From NCBI GenBank assembly GCA_013076295.1, contig RQOL01000532.1, positions 558,001 through 622,000 of the forward strand: a stretch of DNA of 64,000 nt, written 5' to 3'. Positions 1-12,800 of this stretch are shown here, one piece after another. The translations under genes were made by a program, and so were the position numbers. Positions within the stretch are counted from its first letter, which is position 1, and each line of letters opens with the position of its first letter. Origin of the DNA: Sanderia malayensis. Taxonomy: Eukaryota > Cnidaria > Scyphozoa > Semaeostomeae > Pelagiidae. The notes beneath the pieces were generated by a model. The model saw nothing but the letters and a program-made list of their open reading frames with translations. It searched no databases and was not told where the DNA came from.

Positions 1-867
1 AGTCACGAAAAGGTGGGAAGCCATCAAAAGTGGGAAGTCATCAAAAGCGGAAAATGGGAAGTCAAGAAAAAGTGGGAAGTCAGCAAATGTGGGAAGTCAT
101 TATACCAAAATTGTACTTTCCACAAATATTGATGCAAATTGAACAAGTTTGAAGAATTGCATATTGCCCGCTTTTACCCCGTTTAATTCCCCCAGAACAT
201 TAACATTTTCAAAATCAAGTTTCTTATTCAATTCCAGTACACGGAAATTGTACTTTCCACCAAAATTGATACAACTTGGACGAGTTTAAAAAATGGCATA
301 TTGCCCCCTTTTACCCCGTTTTATTCCCCTGAAACATTAATATTTTAAAAAACAAGTTTCTTATTCAATTTCAGTACACCGAAATTGTACTTTCCACCAA
401 TTTTTATGCAATCTGAACGAGTTTGAAAAAATGCATATTGGCCCCCTTTACCCCGCTTATGCCCTAAAAACATGAAAATATCAAACAGCAATTTCGTATT
501 CAAGATCAACACACCAAATTTGTACTTTCCACAAGGTTTGGTGCAAATTGCAGGGGTTTTCAAAATTGCATGAAAACTGGGAAGTCATCAAAAGTGGGAA
601 GTGGGAAGTCACGAAAAAGTGGGAAGCCACCAAAAGTGGGAAGTCATCAAAAGCGGAAAGTGGGAAGTCAAGAAAAAGTGGGAAGACATGAAAAGTGGAA
701 AGTGGGAAGTCAAGAAAAAGTGGGAAGTCAGCAAATGCAGGAAGTCATCATACCGAAATGGTACTTTGCACCAATTTTGATGCAAAATGAACGAATTTGA
801 AAAATTGCATTTTGTCCCCTTTTGCCCAATTTTATGCCCTCAAAACATGAAAATTTCAAAAACCAGT

Positions 868-1680
868 TTCATATTCAAATTCAGCACAACAAATTTGTAC
901 TTTCCACAAAATTTGATGTAAATTGAAGGAGTTTGACAAATTGCATCAAAAGTGGGAATTCATTAAAGTGGGAAGTGGGAGGTTGAGGAAAAGTGGGAAG
1001 TCAGCAAAAATGGGAAGTCATCATACCAAACTTGTACTTTCCACAAGGTTAGATGGATTCACAAAATTTGATGCAAATTGAACAAGTTTGAAGAATTGCA
1101 TATTGACCGCTTTTACCCCGTTTAATTCCCCCAGAACATTAACATTTTAAAAATCAAGTTTCTTATTCAATTTCAATACACGGAAATTGTACTTTCCACC
1201 AAAATTGATGCAACTTGGACGAGTTTAAAAAATGGCATATTGCCCCCTTTTACCCCGTTTTATTCCCCTGAAACATTAATATTTTAAAAAACAAGTTTCT
1301 TATTCAATTTCAGTACACCGAAATTGTACTTTCCACCAATTTTTATGCAATCTGAACGAGTTTGAAAAAATGCATATTGGCCCCTTTTACCCCGCTTATG
1401 CCCTAAAAACATGAAAATTTCAAACAGCAATTTCGTATTCAAGATCAACACACCAAATTTGTACTTTCCACAAGGTTTGGTGCAAATTGCAGGGGTTTTC
1501 AAAATTGCATGAAAACTGGGAAGTCATCAAAAGTGGGAAGTGGGAAGTCACGAAAAAGTGGGAAGCCACCAAAAGTGGGAAGTCATCAAAAGCGGAAAGT
1601 GGGAAGTCAAGAAAAAGTGGGAAGACATGAAAAGTGGAAAGTGGGAAGTCATCATACCAAACTTGTACTTTCCACAAAAT
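868..1680. repeat. Spaced satellite duplication, 1,790-bp offset, copy 1
   Basis: This stretch recurs at 2,658-3,470 with an offset of exactly 1,790 bp and very few differences. It includes a B-type module with an unusual block (gggaattcattaaagt and gggaggttgaggaaaagt variants), a fused module at about 1,050 where a B-type start jumps into an A-type start, then A0-A1-A2 modules and an expanded B-module. Similarity weakens beyond about 1,680 (TTCATTCAAATTG here against TTGACGCAAATTG in the other copy). Confidence 0.85.
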
Positions 1681-2657
1681 TTCATTCAAATTGAACGAGT
1701 TTGAAGAATTGCATATTGCCCGCTTTTACCCCGTTTAATTCCCCCAGAACATTAACATTTTAAAAATCAAGTTTCTTATTCAATTTCAGTACACGGAAAT
1801 TGTACTTTCCACCAAAATTGATGCAACTTGGACGAGTTTAAAAGATGGCATATAGCCCCCTTTTACCCCATTTTATTCCCCTGAAACATTAATATTTTAA
1901 AAAACAAGTTTCTTATTCAATTTCAGTACACGGAAATTGTACTTTCCACCAAAATTGATGCAAATTGGACGAGTTTGAAAATTGGCATTTTGCCCCCTTT
2001 TACCCCGTTTTATTCCCCTGAAACATTAATATTTTAAAGAACAAGTTTCTTGTTCAATTTCAGTACACCGAAATTGTACTTTCCACCAATTTTGATGCAA
2101 TCTGAACGAGTTTGAAAAAATGCACATTGGCCCCTTTTACCCCGCTTATGCCCTAAAAACATGAAAATATCAAACAGCAGTTTCATATTCAAAATCAACA
2201 CACCAAATTTGTACTTTCAACATGGCTGGATGCAAATTGCAGGGGCTTGCAAAATTGCATGAAAACTGGGAAGTCATCAAAAGTGGGAAGTGGAAGTCAG
2301 GAAAAAGTGGGAAGTCATCAAAAGTGGGAAGTCATCAAAAGTGGAAGGTGGGATGTCAAGAAAAAGTGGGAAGTAATCAAAAGTGAAAAGTGGGAAGTCA
2401 TCATACCAAACTTGTACTTTCCACAAAATTTGATGCAAATTGAACGAGTTTGAAGAATTTCATATTGCCCGCTTTTACCCCGTTTAATTCCCCCAAAACA
2501 TTAACATTTTAAAAATCAAGTTTCTTATTCAATTTCAGTACACGGAAATTGTACTTTCCACCAAAATTGATGCAAATTAAACGAGTTTGAAAAATGGCAT
2601 ATTGCCCCCTTTTACCCCGTTTTATTCCCCTAAAACATTAATATTTTAAAAAACAAG

Positions 2658-3470
2658 TTCATATTCAAATTCAGCACAACAAATTTGTACGTTCCACAAA
2701 ATTTGATGCAAATTGAAGGAGTTTGAAAAATTGCATCAAAAGTGGGAATTCATTAAAGTGGGAAGTGGGAGGTTGAGGAAAAGTGGGAAGTCAGCAAAAA
2801 TGGGAAGTCATCATACCAAACTTGTACTTTCCACAAGGTTAGATGGATTCACAAAATTTGATGCAAATTGAACAAGTTTGAAGAATTGCATATTGACCGC
2901 TTTTACCCCGTTTAATTCCCCCAGAACATTAACATTTTAAAAATCAAGTTTCTTATTCAATTTCAATACACGGAAATTGTACTTTCCACCAAAATTGATG
3001 CAACTTGGACGAGTTTAAAAAATGGCATATTGCCCCCTTTTACCCCGTTTTATTCCCCTGAAACATTAATATTTTAAAAAACAAGTTTCTTATTCAATTT
3101 CAGTACACCGAAATTGTACTTTCCACCAATTTTTATGCAATCTGAACGAGTTTGAAAAAATGCATATTGGCCCCTTTTACCCCGCTTATGCCCTAAAAAC
3201 ATGAAAATTTCAAACAGCAATTTCGTATTCAAGATCAACACACCAAATTTGTACTTTCCACAAGGTTTGGTGCAAATTGCAGGGGTTTTCAAAATTGCAT
3301 GAAAACTGGGAAGTCATCAAAAGTGGGAAGTGGGAAGTCACGAAAAAGTGGGAAGCCACCAAAAGTGGGAAGTCATCAAAAGCGGAAAGTGGGAAGTCAA
3401 GAAAAAGTGGGAAGACATGAAAAGTGGAAAGTGGGAAGTCATCATACCAAACTTGTACTTTCCACAAAAT
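2658..3470. repeat. Spaced satellite duplication, 1,790-bp offset, copy 2
   Basis: Second copy of the 868-1,680 segment. Its left edge is a visible junction at about 2,655: an A1-type module (ttaatattttaaaaaacaag) switches mid-module into a different A-type tail (ttcatattcaaattcagcac). That is what unequal exchange within homologous modules would leave. Confidence 0.85.
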
Positions 3471-3857
3471 TTGACGCAAATTGAACGAGTTTGAAGAATT
3501 TCATATTGCCCGCTTTTACCCCGTTTAATTCCCCAGAACATTAACATTTTCAAAATCAAGTTTCTTATTCAATTTCAGTACACGGAAATTGTACTTTCCA
3601 CCAAAATTGATGCAACCTGGACGAGTTTAAAAAATGGCATATTGCCCCCTTTTACCCCGTTTTATTCCCCTGAAACATTAATATTTTAAAAAACAAGTTT
3701 CTTATTCAATTTCAGTACACTGAAATTGTACTTTCCACCAATTTTGATGCAATCTGAACGAGTTTGAAAAAATGCATATTGGCCCCTTTACCCCGCTTAT
3801 GCCCTAAAAACATGAAAATTTCAAACAGCAATTTCGTATTCAAGATCAACACACCAA

Positions 3858-6800
3858 ATTTGTACTTTCCACAAGGTTTGATGCAAATTGCAGGGGTTTT
3901 CAAAATTGCATGAAAACTGGGAAGTCATCAAAAGTGGGAAGTGGGAAGTCAGGAAAAAGTGGGAAGTCATCAAAAGTGGGAAATCATCAAAAGTGGAAGG
4001 TGGGATGTCAAGAAATTGTGGGAAGTTATCAAAAGTGGAAAGTGGGGAGTCATCATACCAAACTTGTACTTTCCACAAAATTTCATTCAAATTGAAAGAG
4101 TTTGAAAAAGTGCATATTGCCCCCCTTTTACCCCGTTGTATTCCCTCAAAACGTGAAAATTTCAAAAACCAGTCTCATATTCTCATTCAGCGCACCAAAT
4201 TTGAACTTTCAACAAAATTTCAGGCAACTTGAAAGAGTTTATAAAATTGCATCAAAAGTGGGAAGTCATCAAAAGGGGGAAATGGGAAGTCAGGAAAAAG
4301 CGGGAAGTCATCAAGAGTGGGAAGTCATCATACCAAAATTGTAATTTCCACAAAATTTGATGCAAATTGAACGAGTTTGAAAAATTGCATATTGCCCGCT
4401 TTTACCCCGTTTTATTACCCCAAAACACTAACATTTTAAAAAACAAGTTTCATATTCAAATTCAGCACTCCGAAATTGTACTTGCCACCAAATTTGATGC
4501 AATCTGAACGAGTTTGAAAAAATGCATATTGGCCCCATTTACCCCGTTTTATGCCCTCAAAACATGAAAAATTCAAAAACCAGTTTCATATTCAAATTCA
4601 GCACACCAAATTTGTACTTTCCACAAGGTTTGATGGAAATTGCAGGACTTTGAAAAATTGCATGAAAAGTGGGAAGTCATCAAAAGCGGAAAGTGGAAAG
4701 TCAAGAAAAAGTGGGAAGTCAGCAAATGTAGGAAGTCATCATACCGAAATTGTACTTTGCACCAATTTTGATGCAAAATGAACGGATTTGAAAATTTGCG
4801 TTTTGCCCTCTTTTGCCCAGTTTTATGCCCTCAAAACATGAAAAATTCAAAAACCAGTTTCATATTCAAATTCAGCACAACAAATTTATACTTTCCACAA
4901 AATTTGATGGAAATTGAAGGAGTTTGAAAAATTGCATCAAAAGTGGGAATTCATTAAAGTGGGAAGTGGGAGGTTGAGGAAAAGTGGGAAGTCAGCAAAA
5001 ATGGGAAGTCATCATACCAAACTTGTACTTTCCACAAGGTTAGATGGAAATGCAAGATTTTGCAAAATTGCATGAAAAGTGGGGAGTCATCAAAAGTGGG
5101 AAGTGGGAAGTCAGGAAAAAGTGGGAAGTTATCAAAAGTGGCAAGTCATCATAACAAACTTGCACTTTTCACAAAATTTGATGCAAATTGAACGAGTTTG
5201 AAGAATTGCATATTGCCCGCTTTTACCCCGTTTAATTCCCCCAGAACATTAACATTTTCAAAATCAAGTTTCTTATTCAATTTCAGTACACGGAAATTGT
5301 ACTTTCCACCAAAATTGATGCTACTTGGACGAGTTTAAAAAATGGCATATTGCCCCCTTTTACCCCGTTTTATTCCCCTGAAACATTAATATTTTAAAAA
5401 ACAAGTTTGTTATTCAATTTCAGTACACTGAAATTGTACCTTCCACCAATTTTGATGCAATCTGAACGAGTTTGAAAAAATGCATATTGGCCCCCTTTAC
5501 CCCGCTTATGCCCTAAAAACATGAAAATTTCAAACAGCAATTTCGTATTCAAGATCAACACACCAAATTTGTACTTTCCACAAGGTTTGATGCAAATTGC
5601 AGGGGTTTTCAAAATTGCATGAAAACTGGGAAGTCATCAAAAGTGGGAAGTGGGAAGTCAGGAAAAAGTGGGAAGTCATCAAAAGTGGGAAATCATCAAA
5701 AGTGGAAGGTGGGATGTCAAGAAATTGTGGGAAGTCATCAAAAGTGGAAAGTGGGGAGTCATCATACCAAACTTGTACTTTCCACAAAATTTCATTCAAT
5801 TGAAAGAGTTTGAAAAAGTGCATATTGCCCCCCTTTTACCCCGTTGTATTCCCTCAAAACGTGAAAATTTCAAAAACCAGTCTCATATTCCCATTCAGCG
5901 CACCAAATTTGAACTTTCAACAAAATTTCAGGCAACTTGAAAGAGTTTATAAAATTGCATCAAAAGTGGGAAGTCATCAAAAGGGGAAATGGGAAGTCAG
6001 GAAAAAGCGGGAAATCATCAAAAGTGGGAAGTCATCATACCAAACTTGTACTTTCCACAAAATTTCATTACAAATTGAACGAGTTTGAAAATTTGCATAT
6101 TGCCGCTTTTACCCCGTTGTATGCCTTCAAAACAGGAAAATTTAAAAAGGCAGTTTCATATTCAAAATCAGCACACCGAAGTTGTACTTTCCACCAAATT
6201 TGATGCAATCTGAACGAGTTTGAAAAAATGCATATTGGCCCCTTTTGCTCCGTTTTATGTCTTAAAAACATGAAAAATTCAAAAACCAGTTTTTTATTCA
6301 ATTTCAGTACACTGAAATTGTACTTTCCACTAAATTTGATGCAATCTGAACGAGTTTGAAAAACTGCATATTGGCACCTTTTACCCCGTTTTATGCCCTA
6401 AAAACATGAACATTTCAAAAACCAGTTTCATATTCAAAATCATCACACCAAATTTGTACGTTCCACAAAGTTTGATGCAAATTGCAGGAGTTTGCAAAAT
6501 TGCATGAAAAGTGAGAAGTCATCAAAAGTGGGAAGTGGGAAGTCATCATATCAAAATTGTACTTTCCACAAAATTTGATGCAAATTGAACGAGTTTGAAG
6601 AATTGCATATTGCCCGCTTTTACCCCCTTTAATTCCCCCAGAACATTAGCATTTTAAAAATCAAGTTCCTTATTCAATTTCAGTACACAGAAATTGTACT
6701 GTCCACCAAAATTGATGCAACTTGGACGAGTTTAAAAAATGGCATATTGCCCCCTTTTACCCCGTTTTATTCCCCTGAAACATTAATATTTTAAAAAACA

Positions 6801-9800
6801 AGTTTCTTATTCAATTTCAGTACACTGAAATTGTACTTTCCACCAATTTTGATGCAATCTGAACGAGTTTGAAAAAATGCATATTGGCCCCCTTTACCCC
6901 GCTTATGCCCTAAAAACATGAAAATTTCAAACAGCAATTTCGTATTCAAGATCAACACACCAAATTTGTACTTTCCGCAAGGTTTGATGCAAATTGCAGG
7001 GGTTTTCAAAATTGCATGAAAACTGGGAAGTCATCAAAAGTGGGAAGTGGGAAGTCAGGAAAAAGTGGGAAGTCATCAAAAGTGGGAAATCATCAAAAGT
7101 GGAAGGTGGGATGTCAAGAAATTGTGGGAAGTCATCAAAAGTGGAAAGTGGGGAGTCATCATACCAAACTTGTACTTTCCACAAAATTTCATTCAAATTG
7201 AAAGAGTTTGAAAAAGTGCATATTGCCCCCTTTTACCCCGTTGTATTCCCTCAAAACGTGAAAATTTCAAAAACCAGTCTCATATTCCCATTCAGCGCAC
7301 CAAATTTGAACTTTCAACAAAATTTCAGGCAACTTGAAAGAGATTATAAAATTGCATCAAAAATGGGAAGTCATCAAAAGGGGGAAATGGGAAGTCAGGA
7401 AAAAGCGGGAAGTCATCAACAGTGGGAAGTCATCATACCAAAATTGTAATTTCCACAAATATTGATGCAAATTGAACGAGTTTGAAGAATTGCATATTGC
7501 CCGCTTTTACCCCGTTTAATTCCCCCAGAACATTAACATTTTAAAAATCAAGTTTCTTATTCAATTTCAGTACACGGAAATTGTACTTTCCACCAAAATT
7601 GATGCAACTTGGAAGAGTTTAAAAAATGGCATATTGCCCCCTTTTACCCCGTTTTATTCCCCTGAAACATTAATATTTTAAAAAACAAGTTTCTTATTCA
7701 ATTTCAGTACACTGAAATTGTACTTTCCATCAATTTTGATGCAATCTGAACGAGTTTGAAAAAATGCATATTGGCTCCCTTTACCCCGCTTATGCCCTAA
7801 AAACATGAAAATTTCAAACAGCAATTTCGTATTCAAGATCAACACACCAAATTTGTACTTTCCGCAAGGTTTGATGCAAATTGCAGGGGTTTTCAAAATT
7901 GCATGAAAACTGGGAAGTCATCAAAAGTGGGAAGTGGGAAGTCAGGAAAAAGTGGGAAGTCATCAAAAGTGGGAAATCATCAAAAGTGGAAGGTGGGATG
8001 TCAAGAAATTGTGGGAAGTCATCAAAAGTGGAAAGTGGGGAGTCATCATACCAAACTTGTACTTTCCACAAAATTTCATTCAAATTGAAAGAGTTTGAAA
8101 AAGTGCATATTGCCCCCCTTTTACCCCGTTGTATTCCCTCAAAACGTGAAAATTTCAAAAACCAGTCTCATATTCCCATTCAGCGCACCAAATTTGAACT
8201 TTCAACAAAATTTCAGGCAACTTGAAAGAGTTTATAAAATTGCATCAAAAGTGGGAAGTCATCAAAAGGGGGAAATGGGAAGTCAGGAAAAAGCGGGAAA
8301 TCATCAAAAGTGGGAAGTCATCATACCAAACTTGTACTTTCCACAAAATTTCATTACAAATTGAACGAGTTTGAAAATTTGCATATTGCCGATTTTACCC
8401 CGTTGTATGCCCTCAAAACAGGAAAATTTAAAAAGGCAGTTTCATATTCAAAATCAGCACACCGAAGTTGTACTTTCCACCAATTTTGATGCAATCTGAA
8501 CGAGTTTGAAAAAATGCATATTGGCCCCTTTTACCCCGCTTATGCCCTAAAAACATGAAAATTTCAAACAGCAGTTTCAAATTCAAAATCAACACACCAA
8601 ATTTGTACTTTCAAAATGGTTTGATGCAAATTGCAGGGGTTTGCAAAATTGCATGAAAACTGGGAAGTCATCAAAAGTGGGAAGTGGGAAGTCATCATAC
8701 CAAAATTGTACTTTCCACAAATATTGATGCAAATTGAACGAGTTTGAAGAATTGCATATTGCCCGCTTTTACCCCGTTTAATTCCCCCAGAACATTAGCA
8801 TTTTAAAAATCAAGTTCCTTATTCAATTTCAGTACACGGAAATTGTACTGTCCACCAAAATTGATGCAACTTGGACGAGTTTAAAAAATGGCATATTGCC
8901 CCCTTTTACCCCGTTTTATTCCCCTGAAACATTAATATTTTAAAAAACAAGTTTCTTATTCAATTTCAGTACACTGAAATTGTACTTTCCACCAATTTTG
9001 ATGCAATCTGAACGAGTTTGAAAAAATGCATATTGGCCCCCTTTACCCCGCTTATGCCCTAAAAACATGAAAATTTCAAACAGCAATTTCGTATTCAAGA
9101 TCAACACACCAAATTTGTACTTTCCGCAAGGTTTGATGCAAATTGCAGGGGTTTTCAAAATTGCATGAAAACTGGGAAGTCATCAAAAGTGGGAAGTGGG
9201 AAGTCAGGAAAAAGTGGGAAGTCATCAAAAGTGGGAAATCATCAAAAGTGGAAGGTGGGATGTCAAGAAATTGTGGGAAGTCATCAAAAGTGGAAAGTGG
9301 GGAGTCATCATACCAAACTTGTACTTTCCACAAAATTTCATTCAAATTGAAAGAGTTTGAAAAAGTGCATATTGCCCCCCTTTTACCCCGTTGTATTCCC
9401 TCAAAACGTGAAAATTTCAAAAACCAGTCTCATATTCCCATTCAGCGCACCAAATTTGAACTTTCAACAAAATTTCAGGCAACTTGAAAGAGTTTATAAA
9501 ATTGCATCAAAAGTGGGAAGTCATCAAAAGGGGGAAATGGGAAGTCAGGAAAAAGCGGGAAATCATCAAAAGTGGGAAGTCATCATACCAAAATTGTACT
9601 TTCCACAAAATTTCATTACAAATTGAACGAGTTTGAAAATTTGCATATTGCCGCTTTTACCCGTTGTATGCCCTCAAAACAGGAAAATTTAAAAAGGCAG
9701 TTTCATATTCAAAATCAGCACACCGAAATTGTACTTTCCACCAAATTTGATGCAATCTGAACGAGTTTGAAAAAATGCATATTGGCCCCTTTTGCTCCGT

Positions 9801-12800
9801 TTTATGTCTTAAAAACATGAAAAATTCAAAAACCAGTTTTTTATTCAATTTCAGTACACTGAAATTGTACTTTCCACTAAATTTGATGCAATCTGAACGA
9901 GTTTGAAAAACTGCATATTGCCCCTTTTACCCCGTTTTATGCCCTAAAAACATGAACATTTCAAAAACCAGTTTCATATTCAAAATCATCACACCAAATT
10001 TGTACGTTCTACAAAGTTTGATGCAAATTGCAGGAGTTTGCAAAATTGCATGAAAAGTGAGAAGTCATCAAAAGTGGGAAGTGGGAAGTCATCATATCAA
10101 AATTGTACTTTCCACAAAATTTGATGCAAATTGAACGAGTTTGATAATTGCATATTGCCCCCTTTTACCCCATTTAATTCCCCCAGAACAGTAACATTTT
10201 AAAAATCAAGTTTCTTATTCAATTTCAGTACACGGAATTGTACTTTCCACCAAAATTGATGCAACTTGGAAGAGTTTAAAAAATGGCATATTGCCCCTTT
10301 TACCCCGCTTTTTGCCCTGAAACATTAATATTTTAAAAAGCAAGTTTCTTATTCCATTTCAGTACACCGAAATTGTACTTTCCACCAATTTTGATGCAAT
10401 CTGAACGAGTTTGAAAAAATCCATATTGGCCCCTTTTACCCCGCTTATGCCCTAAAAACATGAAAATTTCAAACAGCAGTTTCGTATTCAAAATCAACAC
10501 ACCAAATTTGTACTTTCCACAAGGTTTGATGCAATTGCAGGGGTTTGCAAATTGCATGAAAACTGGGAAGTCATCAAAAGTGGAAGTGGGAAGTCATCAT
10601 ATCAAAATTGTACTTTCCACAAATATTGATGCAAATTGAACAAGTTTGAAGAATTGCATATTGCCCGCTTTTACCCCGTTTAATTCCCCCAGAACATTAA
10701 AATTTTAAAAATCAAGTTTCTTATTCAATTTCAGTACACGGAAATTGTACTTTCCACCAAAATTGATGCAACTTGGAAGAGTTTAAAAAATGGCATATTG
10801 CCCCCTTTACCCCGTTTTTTTTCCCTGAAACATTAATATTTTAAAAAACAAGTTTCTTATTCAATTTCAGTACACCGAAATTGTACTTTCCACCAATTTT
10901 GATGCAATCTGAACGAGTTTGGAAAAATGCATATTGGCCCCTTTTACCCCGCTTATGCCCTAAAAACATGAAAATTTCAAACAGCAGTTTCAAATTCAAA
11001 ATCAACACACCAAATTTGTACTTTCAAAATGGTTTGATGCAAATTGCAGGGGTTTGCAAAATTGCATGAAAACTGGGAAGTCATCAAAAGTGGGAAGTGG
11101 GAAGTCATCATACCAAAATTGTACTTTCCACAAATATTGATGCAAATTGAACGAGTTTGAAGAATTGCATATTGCCCGCTTTTACCCCGTTTAATTCCCC
11201 CAGAACATTAGCATTTTAATAATCAAGTTCCTTATTCAATTTCAGTACACGGAAATTGTATTGTCCACCAAAATTGATGCCAGTTGGACGAGTTTAAAAA
11301 ATGGCATATTGCCCCCTTTTACCCCGTTTTATTCCCCTGAAACATTAATATTTTAAAAAACAAGTTTCTTATTCAATTTCAGTACACTGAAATTGTACTT
11401 TCCACCAATTTTGATGCAATCTGAACGAGTTTGAAAAAATGCATATTGGCCCCTTTACCCCGCTTATGCCCTAAAAACATGAAAATTTCAAACAGCAATT
11501 TCGTATTCAAGATCAACACACCAAATTTGTACTTTCCGCAAGGTTTGATGCAAATTGCAGGGGTTTTCAAAATTGCATGAAAACTGGGAAGTCATCAAAA
11601 GTGGGAAGTGGGAAGTCAGGAAAAAGTGGGAAGTCATCAAAAGTGGGAAATCATCAAAAGTGGAAGGTGGGATGTCAAGAAATTGTGGGAAGTCATCAAA
11701 AGTGGAAAGTGGGGAGTCATCATACCAAACTTGTACTTTCCACAAAATTTCATTCAAATTGAAAGAGTTTGAAAAAGTGCATATTGCCCTCCTTTTACCC
11801 CGTTGTATTCCCTCAAAACGTGAAAATTTCAAAAACCAGTCTCATATTCCCATTCAGCGCACCAAATTTGAACTTCCAACAAAATTTCAGGCAACTTGAA
11901 AGAGATTATAAAATTGCATCAAAAGTGGGAAGTCATCAAAAGGGGGAAATGGGAAGTCAGGAAAAAGCGGGAAGTCATCAAAAGTGGGAAGTGGGAAGTC
12001 ATTATACCAAAATTGTACTTTCCACAAAATTTGATGCAAATTGAACAAGTTTGAAGAATTGCATATTGCCCGCTTTTACCCCGTTTAATTCCCCCAGAAC
12101 ATTAACATTTTCAAAATCAAGTTTCTTATTCAATTTCAGTACACGGAAATTGTACTTTCCACCAAAATTGATGCAACTTGGACGAGTTTAAAAAATGGCA
12201 TATTGCCCCCTTTTACCCCGTTTTATTCCCCTGAAACATTAATATTTTAAAAAACAAGTTTCTTATTCAATTTCAGTACACTGAAATTGTACTTTCCATC
12301 AATTTTGATGCAATCTGAACGAGTTTGAAAAAATGCATATTGGCCCCCTTTACCCCGCTTATGCCCTAAAAACATGAAAATTTCAAACAGCAATTTCGTA
12401 TTCAAGATCAACACACCAAATTTGTACTTTCCGCAAGGTTTGATGCAAATTGCAGGGGTTTTCAAAATTGCATGAAAACTGGGAAGTCATCAAAAGTGGG
12501 AAGTGGGAAATCAGGAAAAAGTGGGAAGTCATCAAAAGTGGGAAATCATCAAAAGTGGAAGGTGGGATGTCAAGAAATTGTGGGAAGTCATCAAAAGTGG
12601 AAAGTGGGGAGTCATCATACCAAACTTGTACTTTCCACAAAATTTCATTCAATTTGAAAGAGTTTGAAAAAGTGCATATTGCCCCCCTTTTACCCCGTTG
12701 TATTCCCTCAAAACGTGAAAATTTCAAAAACCAGTCTCATATTCCCATTCAGCGCACCAATTTTGAACTTTCAACAAAATTTCAGGCAACTTGAAAGAGT

